64,000 nucleotides of DNA from Heligmosomoides polygyrus polygyrus (lineage: Eukaryota > Nematoda > Chromadorea > Rhabditida > Heligmosomidae): contig OX377201.1 in NCBI GenBank assembly GCA_947396885.1, positions 65,942,983-66,006,982 on the forward strand, given 5' to 3'. Of this stretch, positions 25,001 through 37,000 are shown one piece after another. The position numbers were made by a program, and so were the translations under genes. Each line of letters starts with the position of its first letter. Within the stretch, counting starts at the first letter, position 1. The notes below the pieces were generated by a model that saw nothing but the letters and a program-made list of their open reading frames with translations, did no database searches and was not told the origin of the DNA.

Positions 25001-28000
25001 CGCTTGACTTTTCCAGGCTCTGAAGAAGGCGGTTACGCCGAAACGTCAGCCGAATAAAGTGTGGTTAACAATCTTGGCTTTACAGCTCGAATAGTCCTAT
25101 TGGTATCAACGTCATGCCAAGATTCAACAACAGGCGATCATGGAATATACCTTTAGAGAGCGTTTGGTATGCATACGGATGCGTATCATTATATCGCGTC
25201 GCGCGTCGCGTGCACACTAAACGCTCCATTGCGTCTTTGGTGTACCCCGCGTCGCCCCGGGGACGCTTCTTGGCGACAATTTTGCGCGGGTAGCTACGGA
25301 CTTCGCGACGCCGGGGTACACCAAAGGCCTTCTGGAAAATGCAGGCGGTATCTATAATTCAAGTGCTGGGCTGTGTGGCGTTGTAAGATCTGCTGGTATC
25401 AATTGGGTGGCACAGACAAGCGAAATTTCTGGCTTACTTAGCGCTACGGCGCTCCGCGGCGAAAGATCCCGCCCTAGGCCCTGTTTAGCTCGGACATTCG
25501 GGTTCGACGAGCCGAAAAGTCTCCGCCCAACCGACGCCCTTCAACAGAATGGCAACTGCTGTTGCCAATAGAAACTGCGGTTGATGTTCTGTTGGAACAG
25601 CAACAGTGTGTTGCTATCCTGTTGGAGGCTCACAACACACTGTTGCTAACCACGCTCAGCCATTGACGCATCTCTGCGCACTCTCGCTGTCAGCGCTCTG
25701 ACTTGGCCGCACCGTCCTCTCTCGCGCTCTCGCGCTGTCTGCGTCTCACGGCGAGGCGCGCGCCATCGGACAAGGTCTACGCACTTTAGCGCCCTGCGCA
25801 TGCGTTTGTGCACGCTCTCAAGCTCTGCGCTAGCTCTGCCCTCGCAAAGCTTCTCGAAGCGGTCTTGACGCAATCAATACTGCCACTGCCTCTAGTCTAG
25901 TCACTAGACCTAAGCCTTCCAGCGTATAGCTTATAACTATAAACGACCCTTATCTACCACTATTTTTAATTACAGCCAACTGCTTAAAAACGCAAATCTT
26001 GAAAGTTGTAAAAACATACGCAGTAGAGGACGCAAAATGTAGGATGAATCTTTTAATTACGATGTTATGGCACCAGTGGGGTACTTTATTCACGTCTATC
26101 TCTATTACTTCTTAAATCATTGTACCCTTCTTATTGTCCTTCTTCTTATCCTCCCGGTCGTCCATCGTCCTACTAAGGCTAAGTACCCTAAGCGACGCTG
26201 GAGAGCGGTCTGTCCTCTAACACTTTTATTGTCACTAACCACTGCCATATTATTATTCGTAACTTAAAGATCATATAGAAAACATTATCGGTTGATAGAA
26301 ATTTTGGGAAAAAGTAGAAATACAGATCAGTAATGGGTTTCGGCAGAGATACAATACATATCACGTACAGTTCCGCTGTCGAAAAAGTTGTTAATCACAT
26401 AAGTAGATACTACAGAATTTCTTGCGAACCAATGAACCAATGAATCAATGAACCAGTTGAACAATTTTTTTACTACGTGATACAGAAACAAAGCAAAACC
26501 ACTACTTGGCTATAACAACGCTCGTAATAAAGTTCATACACCGTACCAAACAATTCATATGTATACTACAAAAAGATTTATATTTTGTCCACTAGATAAA
26601 ACAGAGAACAAATGCGGGATTATTTGTAAAAAGTTTCACCTGCTCAACATTGAGAAAGAAATGGGAATTACACATGATAACGAAAACGACGTCTTTCTAC
26701 TAAAAAAAATAAGCTAAGAGTAGATACTTAAGCTTACGGAAATCGAAATTTTCTGAAGATATGAGCGGTGTGCAATGCGCGACGCACTCCTCTGATATTT
26801 AGCATTTTATACTCGATTGATTGTGTTTCTCTTCAATGCTTGCCTAATTTTTCACAAAGTGGCCATTTTGATTGATTTGAGCCTCATTTAAGGTTTATAA
26901 CTCAAAAACACACTACGGTTTGCAGAAAAAGCAGGGTATTCTAAAAATGCAGCTACTATTTGAAAAGTTTTAACAATGCTGCTAATGAAGCTTTTGAAGA
27001 TTTGTGGGACATATATGAGAGCATAGTGTAGCGAGGTTCCTGTGGTGTGTAAATAGTCGAGATTGCGCCGTGCCCCTGCTTAAAACCTTGCATTTTCGAC
27101 TCGATTGATTCTGCATGGGCTGAATGCTTGCCACAGTCTTGTTACTACTTGGCCAGATTAACCTGTGCTGTACCTGTTTCTGTAATCCAGTAGCTGCTAT
27201 TATGTCGATTAACTTTTCCATTCAGGTTGAATGTTGTTTTATCAGTCCACAGAATCCGTCTTGGAAAATGGGGCTCCTGCTCACACTTAGATTATGAAAT
27301 CAGTTAACTTACATGCCGCGTGACTTTCACATCATTGTCAGGTTCTAAAAGTTAAAAGAAGCGCAGTACAGGCTAAAATGGCCAAGTAGTAACAAGATTG
27401 TGACAAGCATTCAGCCAATGCACAATCAATCGAGTCAGAAATGCAAGGTTTTAGGCGGTGGCATGGCGCAATCTTAACTATTTACACCCACGGGAATCTC
27501 GTTACCCTGCGCTTTTATAGTGAGTCTCAAACATCTTTAAAAGCTTCACTAACAGAAATGTTAGAAGCTTTCAAATAGCACCTGCATTTTTAGGATACCC
27601 CGCGTTTTTCAAACGTAGTAGTGTGTTTTTAAATTTAAACCTTAAAAAAGCACAAATGATTCGATACGGCTACTTTGTAAAGAAATTATAATAAGTATTC
27701 AAGCAAAATACAATCAATCGAGTGTAACTGTAATATTAGACGAGTGCATGGCGCGTTCCACACCGCTTAAATGTCTTAAAATTTCCACTTTCTTAAGCTT
27801 TCATATGGGCCCTCAACTTTCTTGGTACCTCTGCTGTGAGCAAAGTTATCGCCTTTCAAATAGTGTACACATTTTTTGAGACACCCTGTATATGCGTATC
27901 CATGTGTATAAACATGTGTATACATAAATATGTGTATAAATATATGTATACACGAATGTATGTACGTACGAGCTATATATATGCAGCTGGCATATACAAG

Positions 28001-31000
28001 GATATATGTGGATATAAGGCTGCACAATCAAGCAGCGGGGGTACTTATCGAACCGAAGGCACGATTATCCTGCAACCGTCTACAACCGAACGGCAACACA
28101 ATAGCAACTGAACGCAACTGCTACTTGCAACTGAACAGCAACAGGAGCCGCCCTCAGTTGACCGGCTTCTCCCGGATAGCAACAGCGGTTCCCCCCAATA
28201 GCAACTCGAGCCTCGCGACCGCGTGGCTCCTGTTGCTATTCGGCTCGGCTCGTCAAACCTGAATGCGAGAGTGTGCGCACGACGCGCGACGCGATGTAGT
28301 GTAGTGGCCGAATTGATCAATCGCGTCGCTCGATCAATTTGGCCTCTTCACATGCATCGCGCGCACACTAAACGACCCCTTAAGCCCTAGTTTATACTAA
28401 CGCCGCCAAGCGGCGCGGCACTATGATCGTCATAGGTATCGATTTCTCGCGCCGCCGGGTCGATATCTATCCAGACCGGCTCCAGGACCTAACTCTAATG
28501 TGGTAGGCAACAGTCTGCAGTAGGACAATTGATTCGACCGTGTGTGATAGTGACCTTTTACCGTAGTATAACCATAATCACGGGTAAAAATTGACCGAAG
28601 AAGTTTTAGATGGCAAATACTGATGCTAGAAACCATCCACATGACCAGGATTCCTGCATGAACTGTTACTCATCGTCCTATTGAAACCACATTCATATAC
28701 CATCTCCAAGAAACGTTGAAGTAAGGCAAAGGCGTGCCGCATGTCCCTGTAGGAAGCGTTTCTAGCCGTTGGAAGCATCGGACTCGATTACCGTAGACAG
28801 ACCTGATGCCGCGCCCGCCACGGACGAGGTTTCAGTACGAGATGAGGCGACTCGAGCAGAGCGCGGCACGACAGCTTTGTAGTAGCTTTCGCTCAGGCCA
28901 TGGTCTCTTTTCAGCTTTTCCAATGTGTTTTCTTTTACTTGTTTTATACATCGCTATCTCAGTACAGTCCTTACTAGCACGAGGCTAACTCGATCTTTAT
29001 TGTCTTCCGTGTTATAAGGCGACCCCCTCTCCCAGCAGAAGTCACTCAGAGCCCAAAGCTATATGAAAACTAGAAGGGCAAAGAGAAAAAATAGCAGAAC
29101 ATGAAAAAAGTCGTCAGTCACTACCCTACGACAGGAAATTTGCTCCATGGTCTCCTCTGTTTGATTGTTGCGCCTCGTGCAAGGCGGGATCAACAACCGG
29201 GTTCGTACGTTAGGCAGCTCCCTGGGTTACGGTAGCGGGCCGCGCCGCGCGCCACTGCCCCCGATCACGGTAGCGTGGCGTGTTGATGAGCCCGCCTCGG
29301 ACGGATGGGTCTGACTGCTGCCGGCAGGGACGGCTAGTGACGTCATACGCGGGCGGTCACCGAGTTTGGTGGGCGCGCTAGGGCGCGAAAGGCTGTGCCT
29401 ACTGCTTTCGACTGCGTTCCTTCTACTAGCGCAGAAGAAGGGAAACAGTTAAATGGTACACAATGTTGGTGGAACATTTGACGTCTTTTGGTAGACTGAG
29501 GAAGTGGGAGCGTTTGTTAACTACGTTCGAGTGGAATGAGATCTGCTTCATATGACTGAGGAGAAATGGCAAGCCACGTTGTCAGGAGAATTCGAAAAAG
29601 GATTGTGTTGGCTATTATTTAGAAGTTTCAGAACCAAGTGCAAACTGCAAACTGCAAACTGAAAACAACAAAACATGCACACTTTTATCGGGGCAGGGAT
29701 TCAATGGAGTAGAAGCTTGAGCTTTTTCCCGATTCTCTGCATTAATAATGGATTATCGTAACAAGAAAGAAAAACCGGGGGCATATGTAAACCGTTTGGA
29801 AATGGTATAAAACCCGAACTAAAGCATGAACAGAGGAAAAGCTGGAAGGTGTAAGGAGTAGATATTTTGATAAAGTAGCTGGGTAATAATACTTCAGACA
29901 ATGGGGTGAGATAACCACCCAAGAGAATATCTAAAGTCTACGGCGTCTTTTCCACAGATTCTCTATCGTGTCACTGTTCTTGAAGACCACTGCTTTCTGC
30001 TCTAATATATTGTCCGTTGTGATAGGAAGGTTACTGTTGCCAGACACTTTAATAAACTTTCACAGGTGTTTGGGAGACGGTTCCCGAAATTCTCTATACA
30101 TTCTCCAAGTTCTCTCTTCGTAAAACCTCGGTATTTTCTTAGTATGTCAATATTGCTGTGCCGAACGAGGTTGTAAGGTGGATATTAATTGAGCTGCTCA
30201 ATACACCACACGCATACACCCCTACACATTTTTCTTTGAATACTTGGCCTTGGGAAATTTTTGAGGGACTGCTGAGACATGGGACCTTTGCTAGGCTTCA
30301 AAAACTGTTCATTGGAGCATTAATCCGTAACTTTCCTCTTGATTGTAATTTCGCTCGTCACTTCCTTGTTACACTTCCCCAACTCGCGTGTGATAGTTTA
30401 GGTGTCATGTCGTTCGCAGGCACCCTTTTAGCAAACACTCAGAAACCTTCGTATTTCTCCAACATACAAGCTGAAGCGGAGGTATTTCTCTGTCTCCCTT
30501 TTCTATCAAGCCGAAAGAGCGTAGCCAACAGTCGGTGGTGCATAACTTCGTGCTCTAGCGCGCCCATTGATTAGACGCGTATAACGTCACTAGCCGTCCC
30601 TGTCGGCAGCAGTCGGACCCGTCCATCCGAGTCGGGCTCAACAACACGCCACGCTGCCGTGATCGGGGGCGGTGGCGCGCGGCGCGGCCCGCTACCATAA
30701 CCCAGGGAGCTGCCTAACGTAACGCACCCAACAACCCGCCATGCTACCGTATTCGGAGGCGGTGCGGGCGGCAGTGGCGCGCTACCGTAACTAAGGGGAC
30801 ATCTAACGTACGAACCCGCCCCGGGACGACGACGACCGTCCGCGGACGTCCCGCGGATGCTCCCGCGGGAGTATAACAGTATAGCATAAAGAGCAGACTT
30901 TTAAGCACACGCGGCGAACCGTTGTGAAATACATTCACGCGCGCCACATTATCGAGTACAGTAGTACCAAAAGAGTTCCGTTCAATACGGGGAGCAGGTC

Positions 31001-34000
31001 TTGCAAGTCGAGCGCATATTTTGAAATGGCATACTCTCGCTGTAAAGGTCTGACGCGAGATAGTTGTTCAGCTTCCGATTTGGCGTTTTCGCCATGAAGG
31101 AAGGTCCTATTTTTAGCTGACCCTGAACGTATGTTGACGCTGCTTGGTCGTAGTGGTGTGGCTGAAAGGACATTGACATGGAGAGCATGAAAGATGGGTG
31201 CAGGCCTCGCGAACACGTGGTTAGTAAGAGGCGATTATGGCAAGGCGGCAGGGCAAGTGGCGAATAAAACGGCTCGACGACATCGATCCTGTTGTGAAGT
31301 GCACGGTCGTGACATACGAAGCCAAACATTTATTGCAGGAAGGCGCTGACAGTTACTATAGTTGTGCTTTTGAGAAATTTTGTGCAACGAATAAATGAAC
31401 GAATAAATTCGATGGCGAAAATTTTCGAACGAATGAATGAACGAATTTATTCGCTCATAAATCCTTCCGATTGATCGAAAATCGAGTAAGCCCCATTTTT
31501 TGTTTATTTGAGTACTTATTGAGCAATTTGTTCGAATCAGTTTCTGTGACATAAAGATTGAAAATTAATTCCATATTTGAATAAAACATTTCGATTTTCG
31601 AATAATGTTGAAGTGTTCGATTTTCGAATAATATTCGACTATGGCTCCTTCCGTTGTTCGAAGTCGAAAATCTAGAAATATCGAATATGCGTCTATTCCA
31701 ACAATTATTCGAATAAATTACTCTAGTAGCTATTCGAATACACCATTTCCATCTTGAATTGAACACTTTTCAAATCAAATTTTCCAAATCAATTTGGAAT
31801 AGACACTTTCCACGTCAGGTTGGACACTCTTCTAAGCTAGCTTAAGACTTTTGAAATCAAAGCGAGTTCTTCCAAATCAAAATGAACCTCTTCTACTTCT
31901 CTTCTCTATTAAACTAAATATTTTCCAAAATTATTGGAATAATTTGTTGTCAGGAAAATTTTAGTATGATTTCTTTGAACATTTAAGCCACTTACCCAAT
32001 AAGCAAAACTTTGTTCAAAATTTAATAAGATCCTCATTTTTGTGAAAAATGCATAGTTTGTGTTAAAGAACAGGAAGGCGGCTATTTTTGGAGCCAAAAG
32101 AAGAGATTGCGCCATGCACCCGTCCATGACGTCGCGATTTTTATTCGACTGCTAACAAAATTGTTGTTTGCCTGGAGTTTCACACCTGTAAACGATATAC
32201 ATACATCTTGCATCAAACGGCCATCAAATGGCCTTTGTGGTTTGTGATTCATGCTTTACGAGTGCTGCGACACACCCTTCGATGATTTCGTATCATGGAT
32301 TGATAGCGTATTGTTCGTTCGCATGCGAGATAAATGTGTAATTATATCAAAATTTCTCAGAACAGTTAGTTTCCTGAGCTTCAACTCTGATTGTCCTATT
32401 TTTTAGTCTTAAAAAAGAGAGCAAAGCTATGCTTTCCTGAAGGACTTTGGTGAAACTTATGCTTGTTGTTGTCCTCCGTCATATTTGGAGGCAGGTTCGG
32501 GATTAATCTTCTGTCGAGTCCGGGCGGCTGTATTTACTAGTTGCATATAGAGAAGAGTATATATAAAGAAGTATCAGGTCATTTTATTAGCGCCTCAGTA
32601 GGCTGTTACCATGGTTATAGGCTTTCACGAAGCTTGGGTTGCGATCAAAACCGGCGGGACTCGAACCGGCACTCCCTGCTTGCTCGATGAGCACTGATAG
32701 ACCATTACAGCAAGGGTGTCGTGGATGGGCGTGGGCGTTTAAACAAAGCCGGTGGTGCAATGGCGAGGATCCTGTCCGATGCTGGTTGGAGTTCGAACCG
32801 AGTATCCTTGTGAAGTTTCGCTTCTGCACCCGCACACTTTTGCGGCAGCCGCGTACGCGGTAGAGGCCAGAGCAGCCGCCTACGCGGCTTCCACTGCCCC
32901 TAGAGTGCACGCGGCACTCCTCCCGCTCGCTCAATCACCAACGCAGCAGTGCGGCAACAATGCTTTGAAGGAGTACTGCCGCGTAGGCAGCACCGCGTCT
33001 GCCGCATCTGCCGCGTAGGCGGCACAGCAGCGGCAGGCCGCGCGAGGCTAGTTTTGCCTCGCGCGGCGACTCTGCGTCTCTGCCCCATACTTAAAGATAG
33101 AGCTGCCACGTTGCCGCAAAAGTGCGTTTAAACAAAGCCGGTGGTGCAATGGCGAGGATCCTGTCCGATGCTGGTTGGAGTTCGAACCGAGTATCCTTGT
33201 GAAGTTTCGCTTCTGCACCCGCACACTTTTGCGGCAGCCGCGTACGCGGTAGAGGCCAGAGCAGCCGCCTACGCGGCTTCCACTGCCCCTAGAGTGCACG
33301 CGGCACTCCTCCCGCTCGCTCAATCACCAACGCAGCAGTGCGGCAACAATGCTTTGAAGGAGTACTGCCGCGTAGGCAGCACCGCGTCTGCCGCATCTGC
33401 CGCGTAGGCGGCACAGCAGCGGCAGGCCGCGCGAGGCTAGTTTTGCCTCGCGCGGCGACTCTGCGTCTCTGCCCCATACTTAAAGATAGAGCTGCCACGT
33501 TGCCGCAAAAGTGTGCGGAGGGCTTAAGGATAGGACAGGGACGCCGCCAGCGGCGAGCTCTGCGTCCTTGCCTATGGTTAAGGATAGTGCAGCGGCAACG
33601 CGTAGAAGTGTGCGGAGCCCGTTGACAACCTCCTCGGGGTGCACGTCTTCACCCCCGATAGTTAGCGACGCCGTTCTGTTGAAACTGCTGTCGCTTTTCC
33701 GCGTTGCGCTTCTATGGGCCTATCTTGTTCGGTGTGGCCCCTTCCTTTATACTGCTTTACCGCGATCTCATTTTCTACTTCTATTCGTTGTTGGTACGTA
33801 GAAAATGGAGGACCTTTCTGTGTGTTTTGAGTTGGCCGTTCAGGACCATTCGGCTATTTCTGTTGCGTAATAGCGTAGACCATCCTGCCAGCTAAGCAGG
33901 GGGTAGGTGTTCGAGTCCGCTTGGCGCTAGAGTTTTGATCGCAACAATACATCGTTATAACTGCCTTCAACCTCAGCAACAAGCACACAATGCTTAAGGA

Positions 34001-37000
34001 AATGTTGCACTTTTTGCTCTCAGCCTATTTTCAAATACGACTGCAGCGGTGGTCCTCTTAATATGCCTTCGGTTTCTTCTATTAGGTTGAGTCATAAATT
34101 TTGCAACAAAATTTGTCTCCCAGCAAGAATATGATTATATCACAAAGGAAAAAATGACTGAATTAAACGAATAATTGCGCTATCTCAATGAGTTTCTTCC
34201 GTTTTCCATAAACTGAGTGGATTACATCTCTGTAGAATTTGGTCGGTTTCGACCTTAAGAAGACGTGCAGTACCGCCGCGACCTCATCGAGCTCGGCGAA
34301 GCGTTTACCATGGTGGAAGTGATTCAAATCAGATGGCAGTCAGACAACGCAATGTCTGTGGTGGTTGCTTGATTTTGGTCCGGCCCAATTCCTAGATTTT
34401 TCCCAGTGTCTGAAGTGCCGCAAACGGTCGGCTGTTGTCCTGGTGGATGAAACATTGGCTCGTATCGACTTCTCTCCCCACTAATTTTCGCTGGATCTGA
34501 TCAAGTTGTTGGCCAAAGGGAGCGTCGGAGGAAGGTTTGACTACGTGAAGCAGCTCCCAGTACACTGAACCACTACGCATCCACCAAACGCAAAGCAGGA
34601 CCTTCTTTCCGTGGAGCTCCGGTTTTGACGTCAGAACCCCAGCTCCTTGCGTTTCAGCTATTTCTTTCCGGCTTTACAAATGCAGTAAAGCATCCTCTTT
34701 TTATCGCTGAGAAGGATTCGATCCAGGCCTCCTTAGTTGAACCGGTGCCGGAGCTCTCTGCAGTCGGAAGCACTGAGATTCACTTGGGTTTCCGTCAGAG
34801 CATCCGAAGGTGATTTTGGCGACCTTTCAGTCTACTACAGCCGACGAGCGGTGACTGAGAGATATGGAGATCAGCGATCAGTCCTACTGTGGTTTCAGAA
34901 GAATTCGACTTGATGGATTTGCGCAGGCGCCCTTTGTTTACAGCAGTTGATCTTCCCGGAAGTGGTCGTCTGTCCTTGTTTCCCTTCTGTGCGGAAAGGA
35001 ACTGTTGATATCATCTCCAGTAATTTATTCGATTAGGAGTGAACTTGTCGGTGATTCCCTGATTGTGATTGACCCCGTCGCTGGGTTGCTGCCGAGCTCG
35101 AACTAATTGGAAATGAAATCACACTTTTTTACCTTGAGTGGTCATCGTTCTAGTGAATAAAACTTTTCAAAAACGAAAAAGGAAATTAACGCTTCGGAAC
35201 CCAAAATGATTTCTAGGAAACAAGCCTTCAAACAGAATATAATGCTTCGGCGGGTTTACTTTGAATACAGAAAAGAAACAGAAATGTTGCAAAATTTATG
35301 ACTCAACCTAATATCTATTATTTTTCAGAATTTAATTCGACCACCTTGGCTGGTTACCGTTAAATGGATGGTGATCGGACTAGCCATTGCTCAGATCATC
35401 AAGGAGGTAATCGATTTTTGAAAGACATTTGGGAAACTTTTTTAGTGCACGACTACAACGGCCTCCCTGGCACCGCCGAAGACCCAAAGTCGAAACACCG
35501 GGAACTGCGCGGAAAGAAAGAAACCTAGAAAATGCTCATTTGCAGGGCTTGCTGACCGGCAAGCATCTGAGGAATAAGCATTTGAGGATTAAGCACTGTG
35601 ACGAGGCGACGTCGTTGAGACCTCTGTGACGAGTACCCTGCGGTAGTTTTACATTCGGTGGATTGCTCAGCGCTCTGGCTGAAAGGGTGACGTTGACAGT
35701 GACCCGAAATTAACTGCTAGCATGACCTACTATGACGTCGTCGCTACAGCAGGACGTACTGCAAGCGTGTCGACCTGATTGGGTTTGCATCGGAGAAGAA
35801 CCCCCCCCCCCTCCTCCCCCCTCCCCCCCCCGTAACCACGAAGAGGGTGAGCCTAAGCGTCTTAGGCTAGCTGAAGGCCGTTTCTCAACAGCGTTCGCCC
35901 TTTGTGAATCCTTTGTCCTTATGTTTGCCGCCTTCTAAGCTTCTATCGCTGGCGTGGACTGCATGGAGAGGATGGTAAAACAAGGAATCCCCCTGAGGAT
36001 TGATACGGTTTAAAGATCGTCTGTAGATAGCAATTGATCGTGGACGAACGACCGCGGTGTCTTTCAGTGAAGAAAAGCCGTCGATTACAGATAGCCTTCT
36101 GTAACCACAGTAGTGCAGGTATTCAGTGGTGTTAGTTCAGTCTAGGGACTAGAACAAGAGCAGTCAGAACTCGAGGACAGATTAGCTGCACTAGAGATAG
36201 ACAGTGATTCAATGTTTTGGGGAACTGTTCAACACGGACAAGAGACAGAGAAAAGCACGCTCTCTCTCTCTCTGCAACTTCTTGTCCATCACATTTTTCC
36301 GCTAGTCTTTCGGTGAATGCTGGTGGCAGCTACGCCTCTCACCGTGTCACTTTGCTGTCAGTTCAATTTTAGTTCTTCCAACTGGTGACCCGCCGTCTCC
36401 GTTACCTCTCCTTCGACAACGCCATCGAATGCTTCATCTACAGTTCGGCCATTGTCACTATGATCGACCTCACGCCATGCTCTCAGACCACAGGCCTGAG
36501 ATTGGTGCGTGTACGCTCTAATATTCCGTACATCTGCAAGGCCCTTTTCTAATTGCAGCACTGGCAGTGGCTCCTGGCGGCGGCTTGTGCCTTCTCCTCA
36601 TGGATGAACCTCCTGCTGCTAGTGAGGAAACTGCCGAGGTGAGATAGCGGCTCTATCTTCGACAGCAGCGCTCCTCACGTCTGCCTTTCAGGTTCGGCAT
36701 CTACGTGGTGATGTTCTTCGACGTGTTGAGGACATTCTCGCGGTTCTTCATTGTGTTCGCGTTATTCGTGATCGCTTTTAGCATTGCGTTTTTCGTCATT
36801 ATGCAGAATCGAGTGAGCGCCCCTACATAGTCTTGTTGCTCCATACTCCGTCCAGCGCAGAACTTCTAGCCAGAGTTCTCCACGATGCCTTCCGCTGTCC
36901 TGAAGACGACGGTGATGATGATCGGCGAGTTCGAATTCACAGCGATCTTCCACGGCGACGCCGACTCTCACCCGGAGCGTCTATTCGGACATGCCATTGC

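Larger units (their letters stand above)
23590..25090 (+). mobile_element. Penelope-like retroelement, 5' truncated
   Basis: The insertion carries the second half of the reverse transcriptase, a GIY-YIG endonuclease (23739-24824) and about 265 bases of 3' non-coding sequence, which ends near GAATAAAGTG and TTGGCTTTAC. Just upstream of the open frame, in-frame sequence with GGLAMGQRLAP extends the reverse transcriptase to about 23708, where stops begin. The 5' two-thirds are missing. It lies in the 13.3-kb TRPA intron, in the same orientation as the gene. Confidence 0.85.

Noticed and set aside
30158..30574. 138-codon open frame as a gene
   Set aside because: It crosses a repeat shared with 18390-18660 whose frame is not kept there, shows no splice pattern and no known motif.
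32645..32715. Possible tRNA gene on the minus strand
   Set aside because: It has box B-like GCCGGTTCGAGTCCC and a box A-like start, but I could not pair an acceptor stem or anticodon arm, and a related inverted segment lies at 33866-33925. A SINE end explains it better.
32752..33407. Two identical 88-codon frames in the tandem units as duplicate genes
   Set aside because: Low-complexity alanine-rich translations from a GC-rich, tRNA-headed repeat. No start context or domain; the identity comes from the DNA duplication.
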